Positions 51,141 to 59,551 of a stretch of DNA of 64,000 nucleotides are shown in pieces. The DNA is from CALDTK01 sp965215215 (GTDB taxonomy: Bacteria > Bacteroidota > Bacteroidia > Chitinophagales > Saprospiraceae). Under the pieces are notes generated by a model that was given only the letters and a program-made list of their open reading frames with translations, was not told the DNA's origin and did not search any database. Position 1 is the stretch's first letter, and each line of letters starts with the position of its first letter. The stretch covers positions 1,116,001-1,180,000 of the forward strand of contig OZ244043.1 in assembly GCA_965215215.1 (NCBI GenBank), read 5' to 3'. The position numbers and the translations under genes were made by a program.

Positions 51141-51167
51141 GGTACTTAATAATCTATGAGAAAGGAA

Positions 51168-51197
51168 TGGGCTTGCCTCCGGATGGAGGCAAGCCCA
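51168..51197 (-). terminator. hairpin between the GH81 and GH16 genes
   Basis: A perfect 13-bp stem (51168-51180 with 51185-51197, TGGGCTTGCCTCC) with a GGAT loop. It follows the GH81 stop by eight bases and precedes the GH16 start by 28. The T tract on the minus strand is weak (TTCCTTTCTC), so it may attenuate rather than fully stop transcription. Confidence 0.7.
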
Positions 51198-51204
51198 CTG
51201 AAAT

Positions 51205-54200
51205 TTATTGCTTCAAGAAACTGCGGCTCAAGGTTTGCGTCGCGGTACGCACCTGCACCCGGTAAGCGCCCGCCGCGAGCGAAGTCGTCGCAAGCGTGAT
51301 CTCACGCTCGGAGATCCGCGCCGGCACGGCTTGCTTACGCCCCGTAAGGTCGTAAACGGTTACCTCCGTAACCTCCCCAGCGGATACAACTACATTGAGC
51401 CTCTGGCTCGTAGGGTTAGGATAGACACGCAGCAACCGCGAATCACTGTCCGGGAACTGTCGTCCGACGAGATCGGCGCACTCCCCGACGACGAAGCTTC
51501 GCTTGTCGTCGATGGTATTGCGTTCACCACCTTCCGGCACGCTGTACGTATAGTAGAAGTAGACAGTCGATCCGGCCGGGGCATTGATAGAGAATGGCTC
51601 TCCCGGCGTAACGGTGTACCCGGGGTACAGTCCGGATTCCTGCGTACTGTAGTAAAGGATGGTGATGCCGTCGCCCACTTGGTCTCGCTCGGCATTGAAC
51701 GTCAGCGTCGGGGCACTTGCGGTTCCGCCGACCGTGTAGCCGAAATCTTCATTCACGTCACCATCACAACCGGAAACCGGTGGTTGGTCGGGACCACCGC
51801 CGGCCGGAGCCACGCGAATCGAAGTCATCGAATCATTAAAGCCTTCGTTTACGACACAGTCGTCGTCCGAGGTTACCTCGAGGCTTTCACCTTGGAAGTT
51901 ATCCCCCCGGTAGAGCGTAGCTCGCCATCCGTCTTTGACGCGTAGAGAGGAAAGAGAATTGTCGGGGAATCCGAGCGCGCTCAGATCGGCCGCGGTGTAC
52001 TCCCCCTCACCGAGGGTGATGCTTCCACCGTCAAATGGACAGTTTACGAAAAGCGTTACTTCGCCAGAATCTGGATCCGGGTCTGGATTGGGATCCGGGT
52101 CTGGGTCTGGGTCTGGATCCGGGTTGGGATCTGGATTCACGTCACCATCGAGGCTATTCGTACTGAAGAATTGATTCGGTGGAGCCGTAATAGAGCCGAT
52201 GGCCGAGCCATTCTGGTACACGTTGCACTGCCGCTCGCTCCCCGTCGGGTTGAAGACGCAGTAGGTATAGGTTTCCGTTTCGGGATTGTAGAACACACCG
52301 CTGTTAGCAGCACCGATCTTGAGGTCGAATTCGCGGCGACCGATAGTGCGGTTCGAGTAGACCTGGTAGTAAGAGAGTCCAGCTTCGCCCGCATCGTCAC
52401 TGAGGGCACTGAAATTCTCAATAGACCACTCCGGGTCGAAAAGCGATGCGTAACGGAGTGCAATGTTGTCCCATTCTGTACCCCACTCCCCGATATCTCC
52501 ATACCCTTGAGCAACGGATCGTGTCCGCAGGTAATCGAACTCCCGCTGGGCGGCGTCGAATTTGCTATTCTGCATCAGGTAGTACGAACTCGGCATGACC
52601 GGGATGTACTGGATGCCGTGTACGTAGATGGGATTCAGGCCGAAGAAGGTCTGGTACTCTACGTTTGAGCCGCCGAGAATACAGGCGATCTTTCCGTCTG
52701 GACCGAAGCCCGGAGGTAAGTTTTCGTCGTCGCGGTCGAACCAATACTCATTCGTCGCAGCGGCTTCGGATACGAAACCGAACGCACCTGCGCTAAGCAT
52801 GTCCCGATTCCCGGTAGCCAACCCCAGCTGAATGAGCCCCGTCCAGGACATCATCGCCTCGGAGGTAGACTCCTGATTGTTTCCGACGGGTGGGTTCATG
52901 CCGTAGCCGCCGTTCGCCCAGGAGTGCCCACTCCACGGATCGAAATTCCTGAGGAAAGGATAGCGCTTATCGTCCCGATCCCAGTTCGCGTACTCTTTGG
53001 CGATCTCGGTGGCGATCTCGCCGTAGCCCTCGATGAAGGATCGATCCTGCATGCCCAGCACACCCGCGGCGTACACGTGGTAACCGTAGTGGAAATGGTG
53101 ATCGTTGAATCCTTCCGAACCGTATCCGGTTTCGAAACCCAACAAACCCTTAAACTTAGGCAGGTAAGCGTAATAGGAGTACGGCTCACCGGGGGTATAG
53201 GTAAACCAATCCGCTAGAGCATCCTCCAGCTTCGTTTGGTAGGTGGCCTTGTTCTCGTTTCCGAGTACGTCAGCGTGCGCAATGAAGCGGGCAAATTTAG
53301 TAAGCGACTTTCCGGAGGTGTAGGTGTTGGCTTCCCCGCGCAACACTTCGGCGTTCGAAAACGCCGAGAAGTAGTCGGCCATCCGACCCGCATCGTAGTT
53401 GTTGCTCTTTCCGTCCAGCACCTCGGGAGCCGGCTGGTGGGTGAGCACGCCGTCGTAGTTGTAGGTGATCTTGAAATCGTTGCCTCCGGCGACTCGCACC
53501 CGCCCACGAGCAGTAGCGTAGTCGACATCAGTCAGACCGAAGCCTAGGTCGGTGTACTTAAGGTGGTGGGGTAAGAAACCCTGAAGCACGCCATTATCGT
53601 TGCCCTTGAGGACCTCGGTCTCCAGGGACCAAGTAGTCTCGACCGTTCCGGAACCCTCGCTGTAGTCCCAGGCCACCGTCGTGTTGCGCGGTAGCGCGTA
53701 AGCGTGCCTGTAGAAGAGCGCGAGATCGTCCTTCGCCGGCATGGCCGACACGATCAGGTAGGTATCGTCGCCGCCGAAGCGAGCGCTAACCGTCCCACCG
53801 CTCTCGGAAAACTCGGTACCTCCCGGAGCGAAGACGCCGTAGTCACGACCCTGCCAGGTAAACCCGAAGTGGTCTCCCGTGAACGGGAATGCCTGAGTTT
53901 CGCCGGCGTCGTTGTAGGACGCCTTAGCACCGTCGGTACTGACCTGAGCGGTGGTAACTCCACGGTACTCGAGCCAGGCGAACGGTAACCCGTGACCTAT
54001 AGTAACGTCCACGTACTCCGTGCTGCTCTCGAGCATGCGGAAGGCGACGGTCCAGTCGCCCCACTCTTTAACCAACTCCCGGTCCGGGGTAAAGCCCTCA
54101 CCACCGACGAGCACCGGTGCAGGAATAACGAAAGTCTTGTTGATGTCCTGACCGCCCGACCACTCGGTCGCGAAATGAACACCGAGTCCTTCCGGATTCA

Positions 54201-54465
54201 CCGTGAAGTCGAGCGGATGCGCCCACAGGTGATACTGCGGATCGGCGTACATGTCTTTGAGGATGAGCGGCGTCCACCAGTCGTTGGTGGGGACCGGCTC
54301 CGTGTTGCCGTCTAAGACGTAAACGGGCTGGCCATCGGGGTCGACCCCCTCGGAGGCCGGCACCGAGGACGCGTAGCTACCCTCCCCGACGGGGACCACC
54401 GATTGCGCCCGCAGACCCACGAGTCCGACGCACAGCGAGAGGGTGAATAGTGAAATATTTTTCAT
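51205..54465 (-). CDS. T9SS-secreted GH81 endo-beta-1,3-glucanase
   Basis: A 1086-residue enzyme. A signal peptide is followed by a GH81 domain spanning about residues 30-750: PVPTNDWWTPLIL, the HFHYGYHVYAAGVLG and RNFDPWSGHSWANG motifs, and the catalytic NNQESTSEAMMSW with E532 and E536. A Pro/Asp linker (776-796) leads to a beta/gamma-crystallin module (804-889). Then comes a beta-sandwich domain (899-997, DFGYTVGGTASAPTLTF) that may bind beta-1,3-glucan, perhaps a CBM56-like unit. A T9SS type A domain (1004-1086) ends the protein. It complements the GH16 enzyme on long beta-1,3-glucan chains. Confidence 0.93.
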   Translation of the reverse strand: MKNISLFTLSLCVGLVGLRAQSVVPVGEGSYASSVPASEGVDPDGQPVYVLDGNTEPVPTNDWWTPLILKDMYADPQYHLWAHPLDFTVNPEGLGVHFATEWSGGQDINKTFVIPAPVLVGGEGFTPDRELVKEWGDWTVAFRMLESSTEYVDVTIGHGLPFAWLEYRGVTTAQVSTDGAKASYNDAGETQAFPFTGDHFGFTWQGRDYGVFAPGGTEFSESGGTVSARFGGDDTYLIVSAMPAKDDLALFYRHAYALPRNTTVAWDYSEGSGTVETTWSLETEVLKGNDNGVLQGFLPHHLKYTDLGFGLTDVDYATARGRVRVAGGNDFKITYNYDGVLTHQPAPEVLDGKSNNYDAGRMADYFSAFSNAEVLRGEANTYTSGKSLTKFARFIAHADVLGNENKATYQTKLEDALADWFTYTPGEPYSYYAYLPKFKGLLGFETGYGSEGFNDHHFHYGYHVYAAGVLGMQDRSFIEGYGEIATEIAKEYANWDRDDKRYPFLRNFDPWSGHSWANGGYGMNPPVGNNQESTSEAMMSWTGLIQLGLATGNRDMLSAGAFGFVSEAAATNEYWFDRDDENLPPGFGPDGKIACILGGSNVEYQTFFGLNPIYVHGIQYIPVMPSSYYLMQNSKFDAAQREFDYLRTRSVAQGYGDIGEWGTEWDNIALRYASLFDPEWSIENFSALSDDAGEAGLSYYQVYSNRTIGRREFDLKIGAANSGVFYNPETETYTYCVFNPTGSERQCNVYQNGSAIGSITAPPNQFFSTNSLDGDVNPDPNPDPDPDPDPDPNPDPDPDSGEVTLFVNCPFDGGSITLGEGEYTAADLSALGFPDNSLSSLRVKDGWRATLYRGDNFQGESLEVTSDDDCVVNEGFNDSMTSIRVAPAGGGPDQPPVSGCDGDVNEDFGYTVGGTASAPTLTFNAERDQVGDGITILYYSTQESGLYPGYTVTPGEPFSINAPAGSTVYFYYTYSVPEGGERNTIDDKRSFVVGECADLVGRQFPDSDSRLLRVYPNPTSQRLNVVVSAGEVTEVTVYDLTGRKQAVPARISEREITLATTSLAAGAYRVQVRTATQTLSRSFLKQ

Positions 54466-54965
54466 AGGCTCTTGAGGTATAATAACATTACTGAAGTCGA
54501 CATATGCAGAATATTTATTCGCTTAGCGTTCGATCTCGTCTGCAATAAAGGGATTCACACGATAGAAACGGCGTCAATTCGCTGATCCCGACATATTGCC
54601 TCGGTCCTAACAAACTTAATGCATACGAATGGTGATGCCGTACCTTTATCAGGGTATTATTATATTTTTATTGGCAAACACTGCATATACCCAAAGGATA
54701 TTTGGAATAGACTCACGTTTATGTGTTAATACATCGAATTAGTAGTTAGTCATCTATGTTCCTACTACTGTATTAGTAACCATACTACTACATATATATA
54801 TTTTAATAAACTATTATAGTTAGCTGTATCTACATCTTAATTTCACACCCGAAGTGTACACATTGGATTGTCTCGTGACGCATTCACCCGGACAGCAAAT
54901 CCCTGAAATTCTGCTCGATAAGAGGCTCATCTAACCCTTTCATGGAATCAAATTTTGACGTTCAG
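54466..54965. other. AT-rich intergenic region
   Basis: Five hundred bases of AT-rich DNA between the GH81 gene and the YfcC-type gene. No reading frame, hairpin or consensus promoter stands out. The composition is like the 48.5-49.4 kb spacer. Confidence 0.6.
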
Positions 54966-56348
54966 CTAGCGATAGCCAAAATAGACTGCCATCAGTAAGC
55001 CCACGAATCCGACCGCCACGAGCGCGCCGAGCAGCGGGAGCACGTACCTCAACCACCTGTCGAAGGGTACCCTACACAACGCCAGCATGGCCACCAAGCC
55101 ACCCAAGGTTGGGTTTATCAAGTTGGTCAAGCCGTCACCGAGCTGAAAGGCGAGCACGGTAACCTGCCGCGAGAGACCGAGCAGATCGCCGAGCGGTATC
55201 ATCACCGGTAGGGTAGCTAGCGCCTGACCGGATCCGCTCGGGATCAGGAAGTTGATCACCGACTGAGCGCCGGCCATCCCTACCGCCGCCAGGCCCGGAG
55301 TCAGCCCCCCCAGTGCCTGGGCGAGTCCGTTCGTGATCGTATCGCCGATCTGACCCTCCTCCATCACGACGCGCACCGCGTTGGCCAGGCCCACGAGAAA
55401 AGCACCCGGTGCCACCACGGCCACCGAACTCAACGTAGTCTGAGCGATGCGATTTGGCGAAAGCCCGCCCACCGAGCCGGCCGCGATCGCCACCATGAGA
55501 AAGACGGCCGAGATCTCGTTCAAGAACCAGCCTCGGGTAAACACACCGTACAGCATCAGGCCCAAACCGAGCACAAACGTCCCGAGCACGGCCGTAGACC
55601 GAAAGCTCAACCGGTAGTCGGTTAGCGGTCGAGAGAGCGTGAGGCCGGCCGTGTCCAAATCCGCGCCCAGGCCACGGTGCCCGCGCTGGAGCCGCCGGTA
55701 GTACCGCACGTTGTAGGCGGCCAGGCAACCGAGCGCGAGGGTGCACAGGGCGAGCCGCAGTCCCCACCCGGAAAAAATAGGGAGCCCCGCGATCTGATGC
55801 CCGATACCCACGGTGTACGGATTGAAGGGGCTTACGCCAAAACCCACCGTGATCGCCCCCACGCTCATCCCCGCCGCCAGTACGAGATCGCCGCCCAGCG
55901 CCAGGACGAGCACCGCCGCTATCGGTACCATCGCAATGTTGTTCTCGTATCCGACCGCCACGCCGAGCGAGCCGTACAGGTAGGTTACGCCGACGATCAC
56001 CGCGGTGCGCCGACCGCTGCCTACCCGCCGCACCAGCGTGCCGATCGCGGCCTCGATGGCCCCCGTGCGCTCCAGGACCCCGAACATGATACCGCTCGCC
56101 AGAATAACGTAAACCACCGGGGATGCCGCCGCAAAACCGAGGGGCAGCGCCCGAAATAGCGCTAGCGCCCCGACCGGGCGTTGGCTCACCCGCTCGTAGG
56201 AGCCGGGCACTACCCGTAGGCGCCCGTCTACCTCCACCCGCTCGAAGGTACCGGCCGGCAAAACGTAAGTGAGCAGCGCTACGAGCGCGAGTATACCCGC
56301 GAGCATGACTACCGGATGGGGGATGTACTCGTACCAGGCCTTCCGCAT
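54966..56348 (-). CDS. YfcC family transporter (C4-dicarboxylate/amino acid carrier-like)
   Basis: A 460-residue membrane transporter with about 12 helices. It begins with HPVVMLAGILALVALLTYVLPAGTFER, of which YVLPAGTFER is the family hallmark. YGSLGVAVGYENNIAMVPI, GVSPFNPYTVGIGHQIAGLP and the C-terminal QLGDGLTNLINPTLGGLVAML are conserved in YfcC and the related DcuC/AbgT ion-transporter superfamily. Substrates in this family include peptides, basic amino acids and dicarboxylates; here it is unknown. It diverges from the SusC gene across 189 bases. Confidence 0.88.
   Translation of the reverse strand: MRKAWYEYIPHPVVMLAGILALVALLTYVLPAGTFERVEVDGRLRVVPGSYERVSQRPVGALALFRALPLGFAAASPVVYVILASGIMFGVLERTGAIEAAIGTLVRRVGSGRRTAVIVGVTYLYGSLGVAVGYENNIAMVPIAAVLVLALGGDLVLAAGMSVGAITVGFGVSPFNPYTVGIGHQIAGLPIFSGWGLRLALCTLALGCLAAYNVRYYRRLQRGHRGLGADLDTAGLTLSRPLTDYRLSFRSTAVLGTFVLGLGLMLYGVFTRGWFLNEISAVFLMVAIAAGSVGGLSPNRIAQTTLSSVAVVAPGAFLVGLANAVRVVMEEGQIGDTITNGLAQALGGLTPGLAAVGMAGAQSVINFLIPSGSGQALATLPVMIPLGDLLGLSRQVTVLAFQLGDGLTNLINPTLGGLVAMLALCRVPFDRWLRYVLPLLGALVAVGFVGLLMAVYFGYR
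55451..55464 (+). repeat. mini-hairpin motif, copy 21 (GATTT variant)
   Basis: GATTTGGCGAAAGC followed by C. Antisense in the YfcC-type gene; first copy after the 17 kb gap. Confidence 0.55.
55830..55843 (-). repeat. GTTTT mini-hairpin motif, copy 22
   Basis: GTTTTGGCGTAAGC followed by C, loop GTAA. Sense in the YfcC-type gene (read as FGVSP). Confidence 0.8.
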
Positions 56349-56537
56349 GGTCGGGAAGGTAACCGGGTAAACTATTGCGTCCCGGGCGCTCCAAATGTTA
56401 TCTCTCGATTATACCTGCATTAAATAAATCGCAAGCTAAAACACATCTGATCGCAGTGTTAAGTCTCTGACTACACGCGTAATTACAGGATTACGGAGCC
56501 CTACGTTTGCCGGCAAGCTCAAGGCAAAACGCTCCCT

Positions 56538-59528
56538 ATGGACCAGCTTTTATCCTTTCTCCGAATTAGCGCCGTTTACCTCGCCGTTAGCGCCTTAACC
56601 GCGGTTTTTGCGCAAGCGCAGGAGGTTGCCGGGGGTATCCCGATCTCCGGTTACCTCACCGACGGCGAGACCGACGAGCCGCTCATCGGCGCGACGGTGG
56701 CCGTCAGGGGGAGCGGTACGGGGACGACCACGGACATCGACGGCCGCTTCGAACTGAGTGCCGGCAGCGAGCAAGACGTGCTCGTGTTCTCTTACGTCGG
56801 CTACGTCGATGCGGAACAGGAGATCGGACAGCGCCGCGAGTTCGCAGTGGCCATGCTCCCCGGCGGCGTCGACCTCGACGAGGTCGTGGTAACCGGTTAC
56901 GGGAGTTCCAAGAAGGGCGACCTTACCGGCTCGGCCGTGGTTTTGCAGCAAGCCGACCTAAATCAGGGCATTTACAACTCACCGGAACAGCTGCTCCAGG
57001 GCCGGGTATCGGGCGTCAACGTGGTCTCGGCCAGCGGCGAGCCGGGCAGCGCCCAGCAGATCAACGTGCGCGGACCGGGTGGCCTGCGGAGTGGCAGCAC
57101 CCCGCTTTTCGTGCTCGACGGGCTGGCCCTCGACAACGGCGGCACCGGTGCGGCTACCAATCCGCTCAACTTTATCAACCCGGAGGACATCGAGTCGATC
57201 AGCGTCCTCAAAGACGCCTCGGCGACGGCGATCTACGGGGCTCGCGGGGCCAACGGCGTGATCCTGATCACCACGAAGCGCGGCAAAAGCGGCCAGGCGC
57301 AGCTCGCCTACAGCGGCAACGTGGGGCTCTCGCGACTCGCGCGTTCTATCGACCTGCTCGGGCGAACCGAGTTCCTCGAGGCCGTAAACGACGCCGGCGG
57401 CACCCCGGAGGACTTCGGCGCCGACACCGACTGGCAGGACGAGGTAACGCGTACGGCCGTAACCCAGCGCCATAACCTCTCGCTCAGCGGTGGCGCGGGT
57501 GACCTCTCTTACTACGCCTCCTTCGGGCTCCAAGAGCAAGAGGGCATCCTGCAAAACAGCGGCCTCGACATTTACTCCGGGCGTATCAACGCTACGCAGC
57601 GCTTTTGGGACGGTCGCCTCACGGTGGAGGCCAACCTCAACGCCACCCGCACGGAGAACCTCCGGCCGCCGACGAACGCCGTCGTGGAGACGGCGCTAAC
57701 CATCAACCCCACCTACCCGGCCTACGCCGCCGACGGCGGCATCAACGTGTTCCAGGGCGTGTTCGTAAACCCACTCCTACTCTACGGCGTGAACAAGGAC
57801 ATCGCGAAGACCAACCGCATCCTCGGCAGCATCACCCCATCGCTCACGATCGTCGACGGACTGGTCTACAAGCTCAACGTGGGGGTCGACCAATCGAACG
57901 CCGTGCGCGATATCCAGTCGCAACGCAGCGACGTACCCCGACAGGACGGTCGCCTCGACACGTACGTCTTCGAAAACTCCAACCGCCTAATCGAGAACTA
58001 CCTCACCTACACCTCCTCGCGACCGGGCTTCGAGCTCACCGCCCTCGCCGGCCACTCCTACCAGCGCTTCCGGATCGCCGACCGCAACTACAGCATCGGT
58101 CAGTTCCCCTTCACCGACATCGAGCCGATCAACAACCCCGGCATCGGGCAGCAGCTCGACCTCCAGTCCAATCGCCCCTCCGGCTCCGCGGTCGTCAACG
58201 AGCTGCAGTCCTTCTTCGGCCGCGCGAACGTGAGCCTGCGGGAGCGCTACCTCTTTACCGCCACGCTCCGCGCCGATGGTTCGTCGAAGTTCGGCGACAA
58301 CAACAAGTACGGCTACTTCCCCTCCTTCTCGGGCGGGTGGCGCATCTCCGAAGAGCCTTTCTTCGGGGAGAGCGACGTGAGCCTCAAACTCCGTGCGGGT
58401 TGGGGCCAAACGGGCAACCAGGAGATCCCCTCCAAGATCACCCAACCGCTCTTCACCTCCACCGTCTCCGGCGAGACGAGCTATCCGCTCGACGACGGCG
58501 AGACCTACCCCGTCGGCATCACCTACACGCGTCTCGCCAACCCCGACATCCAGTGGGAGGTGTCGCAGCAGACCAACGTCGGTCTCGATCTCGGACTGAT
58601 GAACGGCGCCTTCGTGGCTACCCTCGACTACTTCGACAAAACGACCACCAACATTCTCCTCGAGGTGATCCCGGCCGACCCCGTGCAACCCGCTACCAGC
58701 TACTGGACAAATGTACCCGACATGGAGATCCGTAACCAGGGCCTCGAGGTCGGTCTCGACTACCGCCTCGCCGGCGCTTCTGGCTTCACGATGGACCTCG
58801 TCGGCAACCTCACCCTCATCCGCAACGAGGTGGCCAACTCCCCCTACAGCGTCATCCCCTCCGGCGCCGCCTCGGGCTCGGGCCTCACCTCGGCCACCAT
58901 CAACGGCTACGTGAACGACGAACCGATCGGCACCTTCTTCCTCCAGGATTTCACCGGCTTCGACGAGTCGGGCATGAGCACCTACCGCGACGTAAACGGC
59001 GACGGGGAGGTCAACGACGGCGATCGGATCGCCGCCGGCACGGCGCTCCCCACCCGGCTCTACAACTTCAGCACGCGCTTCGGCTTCCGCGGCATCGGGC
59101 TCTCGGCCAACTTCAACGGGGTGAGCGGCAACAAGGTCTACGACAACACCGCGAACGCAAACTTCTACAAGCTGCGGCTCTCGCGCGGCCTCAACGTCAC
59201 GCCCGAGGCAATCTCTACCCCCGAAGAGTCGGTCAACAACGCCGCACCGGTCTCCACGCGCTTCCTCAAGGACGGTGCCTTCCTGCGCCTCAACAACCTC
59301 ACGCTCGACTACAACCTCGACACCGAGGCCCTCGGCTTCGGCAAGTACCTCAGCGGCCTGTCCTTCTACCTCACCGGTCAAAACCTCTTCGTGGTCACCG
59401 ACTACGACGGCTTCGACCCGGAGGTCAACACCGACCGCACCATCGACGGCGTCGTCTCCTACGGCATCGACTACCTCAGCTACCCCAAGGCCAGAACCCT
59501 CATCCTCGGCACGAACGTCCGTTTTTGA
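56538..59528 (+). CDS. SusC/RagA family TonB-linked outer membrane protein
   Basis: A 996-residue SusC-type importer. After the signal peptide comes a CarboxypepD_reg-like domain (ISGYLTDGETDEPLIGATVAV), the TonB-box-like DEVVVTGYG, the plug (LLQGRVSGVNVVSASGEPG, NVRGPGGLRSG, ATAIYGARGANGVILITTKRG) and a beta-barrel ending in ILGTNVRF. ASATAIYGARGANGV is the SusC signature. With the SusD-like lipoprotein it would form a pedal-bin importer powered by TonB. The downstream phospholipase and phosphatase genes suggest a phosphorylated ligand. A mini-hairpin motif lies in the signal-peptide region. Confidence 0.95.
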   Translation: MDQLLSFLRISAVYLAVSALTAVFAQAQEVAGGIPISGYLTDGETDEPLIGATVAVRGSGTGTTTDIDGRFELSAGSEQDVLVFSYVGYVDAEQEIGQRREFAVAMLPGGVDLDEVVVTGYGSSKKGDLTGSAVVLQQADLNQGIYNSPEQLLQGRVSGVNVVSASGEPGSAQQINVRGPGGLRSGSTPLFVLDGLALDNGGTGAATNPLNFINPEDIESISVLKDASATAIYGARGANGVILITTKRGKSGQAQLAYSGNVGLSRLARSIDLLGRTEFLEAVNDAGGTPEDFGADTDWQDEVTRTAVTQRHNLSLSGGAGDLSYYASFGLQEQEGILQNSGLDIYSGRINATQRFWDGRLTVEANLNATRTENLRPPTNAVVETALTINPTYPAYAADGGINVFQGVFVNPLLLYGVNKDIAKTNRILGSITPSLTIVDGLVYKLNVGVDQSNAVRDIQSQRSDVPRQDGRLDTYVFENSNRLIENYLTYTSSRPGFELTALAGHSYQRFRIADRNYSIGQFPFTDIEPINNPGIGQQLDLQSNRPSGSAVVNELQSFFGRANVSLRERYLFTATLRADGSSKFGDNNKYGYFPSFSGGWRISEEPFFGESDVSLKLRAGWGQTGNQEIPSKITQPLFTSTVSGETSYPLDDGETYPVGITYTRLANPDIQWEVSQQTNVGLDLGLMNGAFVATLDYFDKTTTNILLEVIPADPVQPATSYWTNVPDMEIRNQGLEVGLDYRLAGASGFTMDLVGNLTLIRNEVANSPYSVIPSGAASGSGLTSATINGYVNDEPIGTFFLQDFTGFDESGMSTYRDVNGDGEVNDGDRIAAGTALPTRLYNFSTRFGFRGIGLSANFNGVSGNKVYDNTANANFYKLRLSRGLNVTPEAISTPEESVNNAAPVSTRFLKDGAFLRLNNLTLDYNLDTEALGFGKYLSGLSFYLTGQNLFVVTDYDGFDPEVNTDRTIDGVVSYGIDYLSYPKARTLILGTNVRF
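56604..56617 (+). repeat. GTTTT mini-hairpin motif, copy 23
   Basis: GTTTTTGCGCAAGC, loop GCAA, T spacer. Sense in the SusC signal peptide (read as VFAQA). Confidence 0.7.
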
Positions 59529-59551
59529 GTGCCCCGCAAAATCCCACTTTC

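Noticed and set aside
57987..59381. Long open frame opposite the SusC gene (464 codons on the minus strand)
   Set aside because: High GC makes antisense frames long. The translation is Val/Gly/Glu-rich without domain or signal, while the plus strand encodes an unmistakable SusC.
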